Notes: generated by a model from the letters alone, not told the origin. DNA of 64,000 nucleotides from Flavobacteriales bacterium (GCA_016717305.1 JADKFY010000016.1:62001-126000); one strand, 5' to 3'; counted from the first letter of the stretch, positions 19,316 through 30,324 are shown. Translations and numbers: made by a program.

Positions 19316-20554
19316 ATGCGTATAGCCATACTCTTCCCATCTCTTCTCTTGACGACATTCCTTTTCGCCCAACCGCAGTTGGAAAATGCCAGCTATGAAT
19401 CATGGACCGATGTGGGATCCGCCACCGAGGAGCCCGTGGAATGGAGTTCGGTGAAGACCAGCGATGGTGGTGGGCTGATCAATACATTCGCACCACAACT
19501 CTGCTGGCGAAGCACCGATGCACATACGGGTACGTATTCCCTCAACTTGCGCACGGTGACCTCTGCCGTTGGAGCAGCGACCGGGTTATTGACCAACGGT
19601 CGGGTACATGCTGAATTCACCATTGCGAACAGCTACGTCTTTTCCGACTTGGTTACTGCGGAATGGAACACCGTGTGCGGTTCACGACCGGACAGTTTGA
19701 TCGGCTGGTACAAAGCCTCACCTGCTTCCGGTGATCGAGCAAAGGTCACTGCATTGATGCACGTTGAACAAGGCAAGTTGCCGATGTTCGATACCTATCC
19801 GAATTGGGTTGGCACGGCCGCATGGGGCGCGAACGGGGATACGGTTTCCACTTGGTCACGTTTCTCTGTTCCATTCAACTATTTGGATGAACGCGCACCG
19901 GAGCATGTGCTTTTGGCCGTGTCCTGTGGCGACAGTACGCTCAGCACGATCGGCACCCAAGCGTGGTTCGATGATCTGGGCTTGATCTACAATGTATACG
20001 CAACGCCGGATGAGTCCATTGCTTTCGTGAATGCAAGTACGAGCTTCGATCTGAACGTAGGATATAACACCAGTGGAGAGCCTAATGCCGCAACGGACTT
20101 CTCGGTGGAGATCTCCGATGAGAACGGTGATTTTTCAAATGCAACAGTGATCGGAACGGTGAACAGCACATCCGCTTCTGGAACCATTCCGTGCACGATC
20201 CCGGCTGGAACTATACCAGGCATAGGTTACTTGCTGCGAGTAGTAACCCCGTCGGAATATTACGCCCCGGTGCCGACCGGGATCATCGTGGAGATCAGTA
20301 CTGGGATCGCTTCGATCACAACTGCGGATGCCATTGTACGTGTGATCGATCACACCATTCTAGTGGATCTGCGCACCAGTGAACTCGAACGTCCGCGCTA
20401 CGAACTTATTGATGCGCGCGGTGCACGTGTTGGCCAGGGTCAACTGCAGGGAAATGCGATGAATCGCATTCCTGTCGATGTCGCGCAAGGCGTAATGGTG
20501 TTGCGGGTGTTCCATAAGAGCGGTGCGTTCGTTCAGCGCGTGTTCGTGCCGTAA
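19316..20554 (+). CDS. Secreted PCMD-type protein with T9SS-like C-terminus
   Basis: The protein has 412 residues from the ATG at 19316, chosen for its signal peptide (L-L-L-T-T-F-L-F-A-Q end) and the -7 box just before it. The N-terminal half (about 20-230) resembles the putative carbohydrate metabolism domain: N-A-S-Y-E-S-W, a G-W-Y-K segment, V-P-F-N-Y and a late W-F-D-D-L-G-L-I-Y. A beta-sandwich-like region follows. The last 70 residues (Y-E-L-I-D-A-R-G-A-R-V-G-Q-G to Q-R-V-F-V-P) look like a type A T9SS sorting domain. It is probably exported to the cell surface; the ligand is unknown. Confidence 0.7.
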   Translation: MRIAILFPSLLLTTFLFAQPQLENASYESWTDVGSATEEPVEWSSVKTSDGGGLINTFAPQLCWRSTDAHTGTYSLNLRTVTSAVGAATGLLTNGRVHAEFTIANSYVFSDLVTAEWNTVCGSRPDSLIGWYKASPASGDRAKVTALMHVEQGKLPMFDTYPNWVGTAAWGANGDTVSTWSRFSVPFNYLDERAPEHVLLAVSCGDSTLSTIGTQAWFDDLGLIYNVYATPDESIAFVNASTSFDLNVGYNTSGEPNAATDFSVEISDENGDFSNATVIGTVNSTSASGTIPCTIPAGTIPGIGYLLRVVTPSEYYAPVPTGIIVEISTGIASITTADAIVRVIDHTILVDLRTSELERPRYELIDARGARVGQGQLQGNAMNRIPVDVAQGVMVLRVFHKSGAFVQRVFVP

Positions 20555-20652
20555 GGGAGGTCGTGTGGTCCGAGATGATCACATCCATATGCCTTAATTG
20601 ATGGATCTCTTTTTATCCGTCCGACCCAAACAAGGATCCGGTCGGTCGATGA

Positions 20653-22059
20653 TCAAGGTCGCATGAAGCGGTGCACGACGCCAGCATCCGTGCGCATAAG
20701 CAACACCCCGGCACACACATGGCCTAGTGCGATCGCGTTCGTGCGCGAGAAGGTTGTCACCACGCGGCCATGTACGTCGAACACTTCGCCGGATGCCGGT
20801 GCGGACAAGCGCAAGAGTTGATCCTCGGCATCTAACCAAACATGCAAAGGCAATTCACCCTGCATATCTGAAACCGGTGTGCCCGTGCCGCCCATGAGCC
20901 TAGCCACATAGTTCCGCGTAGTGCCATTGAAGCCTATGAATTCGCCAACGACAATGAGCGATCCATCAGGTTGAAGTGCCAGATCGTACACTCCAGCGTC
21001 TAGGCCGAAAGCTCCTGTTCCAGTGCTCCAGTTAAGGTCCAACGAGCCATTGCTGTTCACGCGTGCCACATCATTCGCCAGTAATTCGTTGTAGTCAAAG
21101 AACAATCCACCGAGCAGTATACGGCCATCCGGTTGCAGGGCCATGGCGAGTATACTTCCTGATGTACTGGTACCCACATCGAAAGTAGGGTCGAGCGCTC
21201 CGGAATTTGTGACCCGAGCAAGGAAAGGTTGATCGGTTCCATTGAAGTCCGTGAATGATCCGCCGATCACCAAGTTGCCATCCGGTTGGCGTACCATACA
21301 GTTGATACTTCCGAATTCCGCACCTGATCCCGGGTCGAAGCTGGTGTCCAAGTCGCCATTGGAATTGAGCCGTGCGATACAGTTGCGGTCCGTGCCGTTG
21401 TAGCTATTGAATGAACCGGCAATTGTGATACGACCATCCGGCTCCAACGAGAAGGCGGAGATGTCGGTCGCGATACCAATACTTCCGAGGCCGGTGCCTG
21501 GATCGAAACCGGGGTCTTGAGCTCCGTTCGAGTTCAAGCGCGTTATGCCTGTACGCGGTGTTCCATCGAAGGATGTGAAGTTGCCACCAACGAGGATCTT
21601 TCCATCGGGTTGCAGTGCGATCGTACTCACGATCCAATCAGCGCCCGCTCCTGGGTTGAAGGAAAGGTCGACGGTGCCGTCAACGTTCAAGCGTGTGATC
21701 ATGCTTTGGCCGGTCCCGTTGAATGATTCGAACTGCCCACCCACTAGGATCTTTCCGTCGGGCTGTACCGCGAAGCAGAACACGGCGAACACATCAGGGT
21801 CCGCGTTTGCATTGAAGCCTGCATCCAAACTTCCATCCGCATTGAGCCTGGCGAGCACGCTACGGGGTTGACCACTCACCTCTGTGAAGTCACCGGCGAT
21901 CAGCACTTTTCCATCGGGTTGCAGGGTGGTCACGAAAACGCGCGCGTTCGGTCCTTCCCCGGGGTCGAAGGTCGGATCCACAGAGCCTGGTTGGGCCAAT
22001 ATGGCGGAGCTGGAAACCATCATACTGATGGCCAAGGAGCGTAAGTTTCGATTCATCAT
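20653..22059 (-). CDS. Secreted delta-60 repeat (DUF5122) protein with T9SS-like tail
   Basis: The protein has 468 residues from the ATG at 22059 (signal peptide ending I-L-A-Q). It contains about seven repeats of roughly 50 residues, each with a Q-P-D-G-K-I-x-V-G-G-x-F motif followed by N-G-T and a R-L-N-x-x-G-x-x-D-x-x-F-x-x-G step. This is the delta-60/DUF5122 repeat, expected to fold as a beta-propeller. The C-terminus (about 395-468, with E-V-F-D-V-H-G-R-V-V) resembles a T9SS sorting domain. It is a probable surface protein of unknown role and stands alone on its strand. Confidence 0.8.
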   Translation of the reverse strand: MMNRNLRSLAISMMVSSSAILAQPGSVDPTFDPGEGPNARVFVTTLQPDGKVLIAGDFTEVSGQPRSVLARLNADGSLDAGFNANADPDVFAVFCFAVQPDGKILVGGQFESFNGTGQSMITRLNVDGTVDLSFNPGAGADWIVSTIALQPDGKILVGGNFTSFDGTPRTGITRLNSNGAQDPGFDPGTGLGSIGIATDISAFSLEPDGRITIAGSFNSYNGTDRNCIARLNSNGDLDTSFDPGSGAEFGSINCMVRQPDGNLVIGGSFTDFNGTDQPFLARVTNSGALDPTFDVGTSTSGSILAMALQPDGRILLGGLFFDYNELLANDVARVNSNGSLDLNWSTGTGAFGLDAGVYDLALQPDGSLIVVGEFIGFNGTTRNYVARLMGGTGTPVSDMQGELPLHVWLDAEDQLLRLSAPASGEVFDVHGRVVTTFSRTNAIALGHVCAGVLLMRTDAGVVHRFMRP

Positions 22060-22116
22060 GTGATGTGGAGTTTCGTGAACGGGTGTGCGATATATCAGCT
22101 GATAGAACTGCTTCAC

Positions 22117-22320
22117 CGATCAATGATGGACTGAACGACGAAGTACATGACAAAGGAATGTTGCCCATCCATCGCGGTGCAATAGAACATTGGTTATATG
22201 CTGTTTCGAATTGTGGCACTGTAAGACGTTGCATGCCTTTTCATTAGGGTATCACAGAGCTGTTCAGGAGTGTTCAACCGAACAAGTTCTGGCACTTTAA
22301 CGTCGCTGCGCTAACACGAA
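22117..22320. other. Intergenic region, nothing recognised
   Basis: About 200 A/T-richer bases between mfd and the delta-60 gene. No coherent frame, box or stable hairpin was found. Confidence 0.4.
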
Positions 22321-25300
22321 CTACACACTCTCCGTCACCCCAACAACCCCTTCCAACGCCGCCTTCGCGATGCGCATTCTTCACGTCCTGACACTGATCC
22401 CAGGGTCCCGGCCTTCTCGTATACCTTGAAACGTCGTGGCTGCGACTGCACCGCACGCAACACTGCGTGGAATGTATCGCCAGCGAAGAACGGATGCTTT
22501 TGATCGGCGATGAAGGTGCCGATGAGCGTGCCTTTCTTCAGGACCATTTTCTCCAGGCCAATTTGTTGACCAAGCCAACGAAGGCGGATCGCTTGCATGA
22601 GCTCATCCACTTGTTCTGGGATCGGGCCGAAACGATCGGTGACTTCCGTGGTGAATTTTTCGAGTTCGTTCTCGTCCTTGATGTCGTCCAACTTGCGGTA
22701 GAGCGCGAGGCGTTCGGCGGTTTCGCTTACGTAGCTGTTGGGGATGAGCATGGTGAGGTCGGTCTCAATGATGCAGTCATCGCTTTGGTCGCGACTTGAT
22801 CCACGCGCTAATTGCCGATCCTCAAACAGTTCCTTGAAGTGTTCGCTCTTCAATTCGCGCACGGCTTCTTCCAGGATCTTGTGGTAGGTCTCGAAACCGA
22901 TGTCGTTGATGAAGCCGCTCTGTTCCGCGCCGAGCAGATCGCCCGCACCACGGATGTCGAGGTCCTTCATGGCGATGTGGATACCGCTGCCGAGGTCGCT
23001 GAATTGTTCGATCGCTTGCAAGCGTTTGCGCGATAGGTCCGGCAGCAGGTGCGGACTTGGAGCAAGCAGATAGCAGTACGCTTTCTTGTTGCTGCGACCT
23101 ACGCGTCCGCGCAATTGGTGCAGATCGCTCAGGCCGAAATTCTGTGCTTCGTTCACGAGGATCGTATTCGCATTCGGAATGTCCAGACCGTTCTCCACAA
23201 TGGTGGTACACACGAGCACATCGGTGTTGCCTTCAATGAAATCCATCATCACTTCTTCCAGCTTGTGGCCTTCGAGCTGGCCATGCCCAACACCAACGCG
23301 TGCACCCGGAACCAGCTTGCGGATCATGTCGGCGATGAAGGTGATGTTCTTCACCTTGTCGTGGATGAAATACACTTGGCCACCGCGTGAAAGCTCGTAT
23401 TCGATCGCGCCGCGGATCACTACTTCATCATACGGTTGCAGCATGGTCGAAACCGGATAGCGGTTCGGCGGCGGCGTGCTGATGATGCTGAGATCGCGAG
23501 CGCCCATAAGGCTGAATTGTAGTGTGCGCGGGATTGGTGTGGCCGTGAGCGTGAGCGTATCGACGGAAGCGCGAATGGTCTTCAACTTGTCCTTCACGTT
23601 CACACCGAACTTCTGTTCTTCGTCAATGATCAACAAGCCGAGATCTTTATACACAACATCCTTGCTCACCAAACGATGCGTACCGATCAGGATGTCGATC
23701 TTCCCTTCCTTCAGGTCCACAAGGATCTGCTTTTGTTCGGCGCTGCTGCGGAAGCGATTGATGTAATCCACACGAACGGGTAGGCCCTTCATGCGTTCTT
23801 TGAACGACTTGGAATGTTGCAACGCAAGGATGGTTGTCGGCACCAGCACCGCCACTTGCTTGCTATCGCACACTGCTTTGAACGCCGCACGGATCGCGAT
23901 CTCCGTTTTACCGAACCCAACATCGCCGCACACCAATCGATCCATTGGTGTTGCCTTTTCCATGTCTCGCTTCACATCCTGCGTGGCCTTTTCCTGGTCG
24001 GGTGTGTCCTCGTAAATGAACGACGCTTCCAGTTCGTGTTGCAAGTAATTGTCCGGCAGAAATGCGAAGCCCGGTTTGCTCTTGCGTTGCGCGTAAAGTT
24101 CGATTCAGGTCGAAGGCCAGTGCCTTCACTTTCGCTTTCGTCTTTTCCTTCAAGTTCTTCCACGCCGGACTACCGAGCTTGCTCACTTTCGGTGCGGCAC
24201 CACTTTCTTCACCACTGAATTTGCTCACGCGGTGCAGGCTGTGGATGCCCACGTACAGGATGTCGTTGTCGCGGTAGATCAACCGGATCGCCTCCTGCAC
24301 GGAACCACCCGCGTCGATCTTCTCCAATCCGCTGAACACGCCGACACCGTGATCGATGTGTACCACCAGGTCGCCTGGTTTCAGTTGCGTGAGCTCCTTC
24401 AACGTGAGTGCCTGCGAGTTCTTTCGGAACCCCTCCTTCAGCCGGAACCGATGGTACCGTTCGAAGATCTGGTGATCGGTGTAGAGTACCAATTTCAACT
24501 CGGGGTCAATGAACCCTTCGTGCAGGTCAAGCACAAGCGGCGTGAAGGCCACCTCATGCTCCATGTCATTGAAGATCGTGTAGAGTCGTTCGCTCTGCTT
24601 GGCGTTGCTGCACGCGATCAAATTGGTGTAACCCGCATTCTGCTTGTTATGCAGGTCACCACTAAGCACTTTGAATTCTTTGGCGAATGTCGGCTGCGGA
24701 CGCAGTTGGAAATCCACCACAACCTGCGTGCTTTTCTTGCGTTGCGTTATCGTCGCGTCGTTGCGTCGTCGCGGTTGAAATTTTCTCGGTGTCCCCCGTG
24801 CCTTTGTGTTGAACCGCATTCGCCCAAAACACTTTCCGGAACCCCAGCAACCCTTTGATCAACGCAGTGTCCGTTGCGAGCAATTCACTCGGGAGCGCAT
24901 GCTTCTCCTTTTCGGGAAGGCGATCGTACGTTTCGGTAAGCAACTTCAATTGCTTCGCGGCGGCATCGCCGATCGCTTGCATGTCGCGCATCCAGATCGT
25001 CGCATCGGCCGGCAATTGCGCGAAGAAAAGTTGTTGTCGTGCAGCGTCTTCATCCTGCAAGTCGGGAACGATCACGGCTTCCGCAAGTCGCTCCACGGTA
25101 AGTTGGTCCTGCGGGTCAAAACGACGGACGCTCTCAACGGTATCACCGTAAAGTTCGATGCGATACGGCTTGTCACTTCCGTAGCTGAAGATGTCCACAA
25201 TGCCGCCGCGCACGCTGAATTGCCCCGGTTCGTACACGAATTCAACGCGCGTGAAACCGGTCTCGTGCAACCATTCCTCCAGCGTATCGATCGGCAGTTC

Positions 25301-25813
25301 CTCGTTGCGCTTGATCGAAAGCGTGTTCTTCTGCATCGCCTCTTTACTCACAACTAGCGGCACCAATGCTTCGGGATACGTGACGATCACGAGAGAGGAA
25401 GAATGGAGGTGAGGAAGTGAGGAAGCCGCTCGCGACATTAGCACCTCAAGAAGTTCAGTGCGCGTTACCCGTTCGCCATCGTGGTGGCCGTCTGGGTCAT
25501 ACGGCGAACGGGATGGTGCCGGATAGAAAAGCATATCCTCGCTCTTCTTCGCATTGCGCGCATCCTTGTCGGTACCGCGAAGTGCTTCCAGGTCATTCAT
25601 GAAGTACGCCGCTTCTTCCTTATCGGTGAGCACGAACACATGCACGCCCTTCATGCGATCGATGACCGATGCCGCGATCAGCGCTTGCGATGAACCGATG
25701 GTGCCGGCGATCTGCTCCCTTGCGGAATCGGGCTGCAGGCCCTCGGCGATGCGCGCGACGCGTGGGTCGTTGCGGTAGAGGGTGAGGAGGTCGGGGAGGG
25801 AGGTCAAGGCCAT
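22321..25813 (-). CDS. mfd: Transcription-repair coupling factor Mfd (several frameshifts)
   Basis: Mfd is the ATP-driven translocase that removes stalled RNA polymerase and recruits UvrABC. The span fits about 1160 residues in several frames. The UvrB-like N-domain comes first (E-P-G-Q-F-S-V-R-G-G-I-V-D-I-F). The RNAP-interacting Tudor domain has L-K-P-G-D-L-V-V-H-I-D-H-G-V-G. The RecG-like helicase has Walker A G-D-V-G-F-G-K-T, D-E-E-Q and T-A-T-P-I-P-R-T. A TRCF C-domain closes it. The frame breaks near 24,750, near 24,090, and at least twice around 22,365-22,410. The C-terminus fits best in a third frame reading A-K-A-A-L-E-G-V-V-G, with TAG at 22321-22323. Breaks are likely sequence errors. 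Confidence 0.9.
25770..25806. repeat. Copy A of a 37-base repeat (mfd 5' end)
   Basis: These bases, coding for the first residues of Mfd after the start, recur at 26266-26302 with 35 of 37 identities in the same orientation. See the finding on the duplicated mfd start. Confidence 0.8.
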
Positions 25814-26232
25814 ATCGAGGGTCCGGGGTAGATCATTGCATTCTTGAGGATGCTCCGCTCCTCATCATTTAGGATCAGGGTTAACTGCCGCCTCGCTGAG
25901 TTGCCCAGTTCAACTATTACGTGCCACTTTGGATCTTCGAGAATTGTCTTGTGGTCGTCGTCTCCAGTCGGTGTCTTGTAATCTCGAAGCGCATTGTGCC
26001 ATGATTGAATGGCTGCGTATTCTGTGGCACTAACCATTCCACTATCGATGTGTTTGGCATACTCATCATGATTGATGGCATCATCGAAGTAGCCGCACAT
26101 GAACTCGACGAATGTCCAGTGAGGATTCTGGTTTTTCGTATCAAGCCAAGAGGTTCGCTGTAGATCAATCGAGGTCAATTCAGCGATTGACTCCAGCCAG
26201 TTCTTTCGCCAGGTTTCTCGTAGGGTTTTCAT
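25804..26232 (-). CDS. Small hypothetical protein upstream of mfd
   Basis: The protein has 142 residues from the ATG at 26232. The longer frame to 26388 would read through the repeats and is not credible. No signal peptide or membrane helix is visible. The sequence is mixed and charged, rich in Trp and Asp (W-R-K-N-W-L-E near the start, H-W-T-F-V-E-F-M-C-G-Y-F-D-D in the middle), probably a small soluble alpha/beta protein. I do not recognise the family. Its stop overlaps the mfd start by 10 bases. Its ATG sits at the end of a 27-base repeat that also precedes the next gene upstream. Confidence 0.6.
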   Translation of the reverse strand: MKTLRETWRKNWLESIAELTSIDLQRTSWLDTKNQNPHWTFVEFMCGYFDDAINHDEYAKHIDSGMVSATEYAAIQSWHNALRDYKTPTGDDDHKTILEDPKWHVIVELGNSARRQLTLILNDEERSILKNAMIYPGPSIWP

Positions 26233-26256
26233 GCACGCCAAAATGCCCGAAACCCG
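26230..26256 (-). repeat. 27-base leader repeat, copy 1
   Basis: The bases ending in the ATG of the 142-residue protein match 26999-27025 with a single difference. In both copies the repeat runs into the start codon. Confidence 0.8.
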
Positions 26257-26265
26257 GTTCCGTGG

Positions 26266-26302
26266 TTGCGGAAGAGGGTGAGGATGTCGGGGAGGGAGGT
26301 CA
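26266..26302. repeat. Copy B of the mfd 5'-end repeat
   Basis: These 37 bases match the coding start of mfd at 25770-25806 with two differences. Read on the minus strand they encode M-T-S-L-P-D-I-L-T-L-F-R-N, a near copy of the Mfd N-terminus, followed by a stop after about ten further codons. Confidence 0.8.
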
Positions 26303-27001
26303 TTCCTTGGTGAAGAAGTAGTGATAGTTGAGATCTCCCTCAACGGTGAAATAGAGGATGCTTCCTTTCCGAACAAAGGGTTCGCCAAACGACGCCCATT
26401 CGAAACGACTTGTGATCGGACCTGCCGTGCTATTGGGCTCTGGGTCTGCTATCAAACGAAGCGTATCACCCACATTGAACCATGTTCCTCTGAACTATAA
26501 CCATAAGTGCATTGGTTCATGAAGTAGTGATACTTGCCATTGCGATAGAGTTCAAGAAGTGCTCCGCTCTCCGTTTCGTAACTTCCATACCAGCGCTCGT
26601 TGAGCGTTCGGAGCGAATCTAAACTTGCCTGGTGAGGTGTCGCCAAGGTGGAAGCTCCAGTCACTCATCTCTTTGGCGTAGTTCCCATTTAATCGGAATG
26701 AACGCCTGCTACTGTCCTTGAGCTGGATCTTGATGATGAAGGATGGAGCGTACTTCCTCATTTCCGCCTGTTCCGAAGTGTTCCATGACCGGACGAAGCG
26801 ATTCAGCACCGGCGATGGGAGAATGACTGAATCGAACAGCATCGTCTGTTGATCCATGTCGCTGTAGATCACGACGGCGTTTGTGACCCGGTCAATATCG
26901 ATCGCTTCATGAGGAGCGGTTGTACTTGAGGTGTTACACCCTCCTCCGGTGACCAGAAGAAGACCAGCAATAATTAGAAGGCTGACTTGGTGCAGGTTCA
27001 T
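26300..27001 (-). CDS. Hypothetical lipoprotein (two frameshifts)
   Basis: It starts at the ATG at 27001 with a signal peptide and a lipobox-like Thr-Gly-Gly-Gly-Cys, giving a lipid-anchored protein of about 230 residues when three frames are joined. The last frame, ending at 26300, carries on coherently (V-G-D-T-L-R-L-I-A-D-P-E-P-N, then Y-H-Y-F-F-T-K-E before the stop). Switches lie near 26,640 and near 26,485 (one missing T in a T-run would explain the second). A Tyr-His-Tyr-Phe motif occurs both in the middle and at the end, hinting at an internal repeat. No family recognised. Confidence 0.6.
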
Positions 27002-27025
27002 GGACGCCAAAATGCCCGAAACCCG
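26999..27025 (-). repeat. 27-base leader repeat, copy 2
   Basis: It matches 26230-26256 with one difference and ends in the start codon of the lipoprotein gene. Confidence 0.8.
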
Positions 27026-27111
27026 ACACCGGCAATTCCGGGCATCGGGTTCGGGAACGGGACAAAGCTACGGGAGGTCTACCTGTTCTCCTCGCGAGCA
27101 CGGCCAGCCCC

Positions 27112-27489
27112 TTACAGCCTCTGCTCCTCCAACATCCGCTTGAAACGCTGCGCCACTTCGAAGCCTTCCTTTCTATACGGCGCGAGCAAACCCGCATCTG
27201 CCTTGAAGCTCACCTTCCGTTCCCAAATGCCGAAGAGCAGGAGTGGGCAATAGCCAGTATACTGCACCTTGCCATCCTTCCTGGAGACCTCAAAGACGAT
27301 CAACGAACCGCCAGTGGCTTCTTTATAAAAGGTATCATGGTCCGGTCGTTCACGGAGCATGTACACGAGCATGTGGCCCATATTGAACGTGCTGATGCGT
27401 TCGGTCGTGCCGTCGAATTGTACCTGTGTGAAGCCTTGTCCTTGGAACCAATCTTCCACAGGACCGGGTAGCGCGGGTCGCTCGCTCAT
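27112..27489 (-). CDS. Small cytosolic hypothetical protein
   Basis: The protein has 125 residues from the ATG at 27489; the frame is open to 27561 but the extra residues are Arg/Ser-rich and not convincing. No signal or membrane segment is visible. A hydrophobic G-Y-C-P-L-L-L-F-G-I-W-E-R stretch (about 80-92) precedes a charged C-terminal helix (R-F-K-R-M-L-E-E-Q). Family not recognised. It is 40 bases downstream of the DUF1697 gene on the same strand. Confidence 0.6.
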   Translation of the reverse strand: MSERPALPGPVEDWFQGQGFTQVQFDGTTERISTFNMGHMLVYMLRERPDHDTFYKEATGGSLIVFEVSRKDGKVQYTGYCPLLLFGIWERKVSFKADAGLLAPYRKEGFEVAQRFKRMLEEQRL

Positions 27490-27529
27490 GATCACAGTAC
27501 GTTTGCTTGTATCCTGAACAAGGATAGAG

Positions 27530-28105
27530 CTACTTCGTGTCCATCGCAAGCGCCAGCTCATTCAACTTCACCACCGAGTTCCAGTTGCGCGCGGTGTTCA
27601 CGACGCCCAGTCCTTTGTCGAATTTGGCGGCCAGTTTGGAAGTTCCGAAACCGGACGGGGTGTGGATGTAAGCCACGTCATATCCTCCGAACCGTCCGAA
27701 GAGACCGCCCTTCACCACCTTCAATTGCTCGCCTTCCACAGCGACCGCAAGCAGTGCCTGCATCGCAGCGGGTATCGGTGTTCCCTCCAACAGTGCGGCA
27801 TGCAACAGGGATGGCGTTGCCGTGGCGTCCGGAAACGGATTGCTCTCCATTACCGCCGTCCATTCCGCAGCGGTGGGCGCGAAAATGGCCTTGTCGAACG
27901 CGAACTCCTTTTTGCAGGGCGGCCACTTTGGAAATGGTCTCTTCCGCGAAAGCACACTCCCGCACCAACGCATTTCCGCTGCCGATGTGGGTGGTGGCAT
28001 TCTTGAAACCCGCTTTCGTTAAGGCTTCCTTCAAGGGGCCAACAGAAGTTTGGTAGCCCCGCCTACACCGCGGGAAAGGAGAATGTACGTGGTGAGGCCT
28101 GGCAT
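27530..28105 (-). CDS. DUF1697 family protein (frameshifted)
   Basis: From the ATG at 28105 the product, read across frames, has the DUF1697 layout: M-P-G-L-T-T-Y-I-L-L-S-R-G, then L-K-E-A-L-T-K-A-G-F with I-G-S-G-N-A-L-V (the usual S-G-N), F-P-D-A-T-A-T, G-G-Y-D-V-A-Y-I and a final T-A-R-N-W-N-S-V-V-K-L. About 190 residues; the family is usually near 180. Frame changes fall near 28,050 and 27,920. Members are small cytosolic proteins of unknown function. It starts 2 bases after the stop of the YCF48-like gene, so the two are likely co-transcribed. Confidence 0.75.
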
Positions 28106-28107
28106 GA

Positions 28108-30324
28108 TCACTCCTTCACGAAACGTGCGCTCTGCACACCGTTCCCGGAACTGATCCGGATCACGTACATGCCCGGTTTGAACGAGCTCAGGTCAAGGTT
28201 GTACGTGGTGTCGCTCGTGCGGTCGATCAGCACGGAACGACCTTGTGCGTCGTACACCGTGATATCCGCTGCTGTGCCTTGGCTGCGCGTGATGCGCAGG
28301 ACTTCCGTTGCCGGGTTCGGTGCAATGCGCAGGTCTTCGCTCGTGTTGGTTCCGACTTCTGTGCTGATCACCTGCACGATGGCCGATGGCGCCGAAACGC
28401 AACCAGGGCCTTCGGTAACGACCGCGTGGTAGTTGCCCGTTGCGGTGGCCTCCACGCACAGGTCGTTGCCATCCGGAATGGGCTCACCGTTCAGGAACCA
28501 CTGCACCGTGCCGAAGGTGTAGGTGCAGAGGTACGGAGCCGACCTGCTGGATCGCTGGCACGAACGCGGTTTGCGGGCAGCCGATCCGCGCCCGGAAGAT
28601 ATCGCCGCCGTTCGCGACACCGATCAATGCGCCATCCACAAAGGCCGCATCACTGAAGGCCGCATTCGGAACTTCGGTGATGTAGTTGTTCTCCCACGTT
28701 ATTCCGCCATCAACGCTTCGCGAGGTCTGCCCGGATGACCCGACCGCGTAGCCCGTGTCGGCATCGGTGAAAAAGATGGCCTGTGTGGATTGTGGCGTTA
28801 CCGCTCATGAAGGTCCATGTTTGACCGCCATCCGTGGTTCGATGTCTTCCTGTCCATCCGCGCTGTTCATCCAGGAAGAAGATCGTGACCTCTCCTGCGC
28901 TCACCAATGGCCCAAGGTCGTTCCAGGTGATCCCGGCATCGGTTGTTTTGTACACACTGGTTCCTTCGCCCACGGCGTATCCGGTGGTTTCGGTTGGGAA
29001 GTACATGTCGTATGGGTTGCCAGCGGGTGTGTAGGTCCAGCTGCTGCCACCGGTCGTGGTCCGGTAGAACCCGCCGTTCAAATTGCCACCGGCAACGATG
29101 TAGGTGGTGGGCGAGAAGGAATGCGTGCAGCGTATCACCACTTGAGGTCGCGATCCTGTGGGTCCGTTCTGGATCGTTGCGAAATAATCGCCGGTATGCG
29201 TGTTCACCCCGAGACCACCGCCCGAGGACCCGCGCCATCGGACCTAAGATGTACTCCAAGGCCGATCGCATCGGATGCGGCCCAATGCCTCCCACCATCG
29301 ATCGTCCGCACCTTCCATGGTGCCGGCAACCACCCCGACGGTCATTGGCGAAGCTCATTCTGGTCAAACTGTTCGGTGTACCCGTGCGATGCTCCACGTT
29401 GCACCCATGTCCAGCGAACGGTAGACGATCCCGGAAGCACCCATCAGGCCTACGCCTGCCGGTGTGAAACTCAGCGAATACCGTTCGCGGTTGTCGGAGG
29501 TTTGCACCGTCCAAGTAGTTCCGCCATCGGTACTGCGGATGATGCGGCTCAATGCACCACAAGCGATCAACGTGTTCCCTTGTACTTCGGGTCGTTCATG
29601 GTATACGTGGTCGGGGAGTTGATAGTGGACGGTATCGCCACCATCCGGTGCGCAGGATCACGCCCACCGCGCCCGCCGATTCCCGTTCAGGGCATCCCAG
29701 AAGTGGAGGTCCTTGATGTTCACCCAGTTCGGGCGTGGGCAATTGCTCCCACGATGCTTCCACCATCGGTACTGCGTAGGGATGTATTGCGCGGCCACCG
29801 CGAAGCCGAGTTGATCATCGACGAAGAAGAAGCGTTCGAGTTGGGCGGTGATGCCGCTGTTCTGCAAGGTCCAGGTCACACCCGCATCCTCGGTGCGATA
29901 GAGCTTGCCGGTGGAGGTCCCGACGAATCCAAGTGTATCGTTCACGAAATGGATCGCCGTGCAATTGCCGACCGTCACACCGATGATCGTCACTGTTGGC
30001 AGGAAACTGTCGAAGCCATCGTTGGTGCGATAGATCCTGCCGCCGTTCGCAGCGATCACCCCACGTTGTGCGTCCCACATCCACAAGGCACGGGGCATGC
30101 CGACGGCGCCGAAGTTGTTCGCTTTGCGGTCCCAATGCGCGCCGCCATCACGCGTGGAAAGATAGCACCCGTACTGGTCATCGATCGCGAAGCCGGTCAC
30201 CGGGTCGATCGTCTTCATGTCTCCCATACGGTCATCGTCCCTTATGGGCGCGATCGAATGCCATTGTTGGGCGTTCGCTGATGTGAACGACGCGGCGGAG
30301 CAGGAAGGCGAAGAGTGATCTCAT
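28108..30324 (-). CDS. Secreted YCF48-like beta-propeller protein with T9SS sorting domain (frameshifted)
   Basis: The ATG at 30324 opens a signal peptide (M-R-S-L-F-A-F-L-L). After a frame change it continues A-N-A-Q-Q-W-H-S-I. The body holds YCF48/BNR-type repeats: T-x-D-G-G-x-x-W or T-x-D-A-G-x-T-W followed by G-x-x-x-G or G-Y-A-V-G, at 30150, 29880, 29520, 28940 and 28760. The C-terminus is a type A T9SS sorting domain (R-I-A-P-N-P-A-T-E-V-L, about 28330, to the stop). Total about 735 residues. At least five frame switches are needed, the densest damage in the window. It is probably an exported surface or adhesion protein. Confidence 0.75.

Noticed and set aside
20900..21950. Regularly spaced DNA repeats resembling an array
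   Set aside because: The period of about 150 bases is the coding of the delta-60 protein repeat; no identical repeat with unique spacers as in CRISPR.
28755..30281. A 508-codon open frame on the plus strand
   Set aside because: It is antisense to the YCF48-like gene; the minus-strand frames give coherent repeats, a signal peptide and a T9SS tail, while the plus frame has no recognisable protein features. Its openness is a side effect of codon use.
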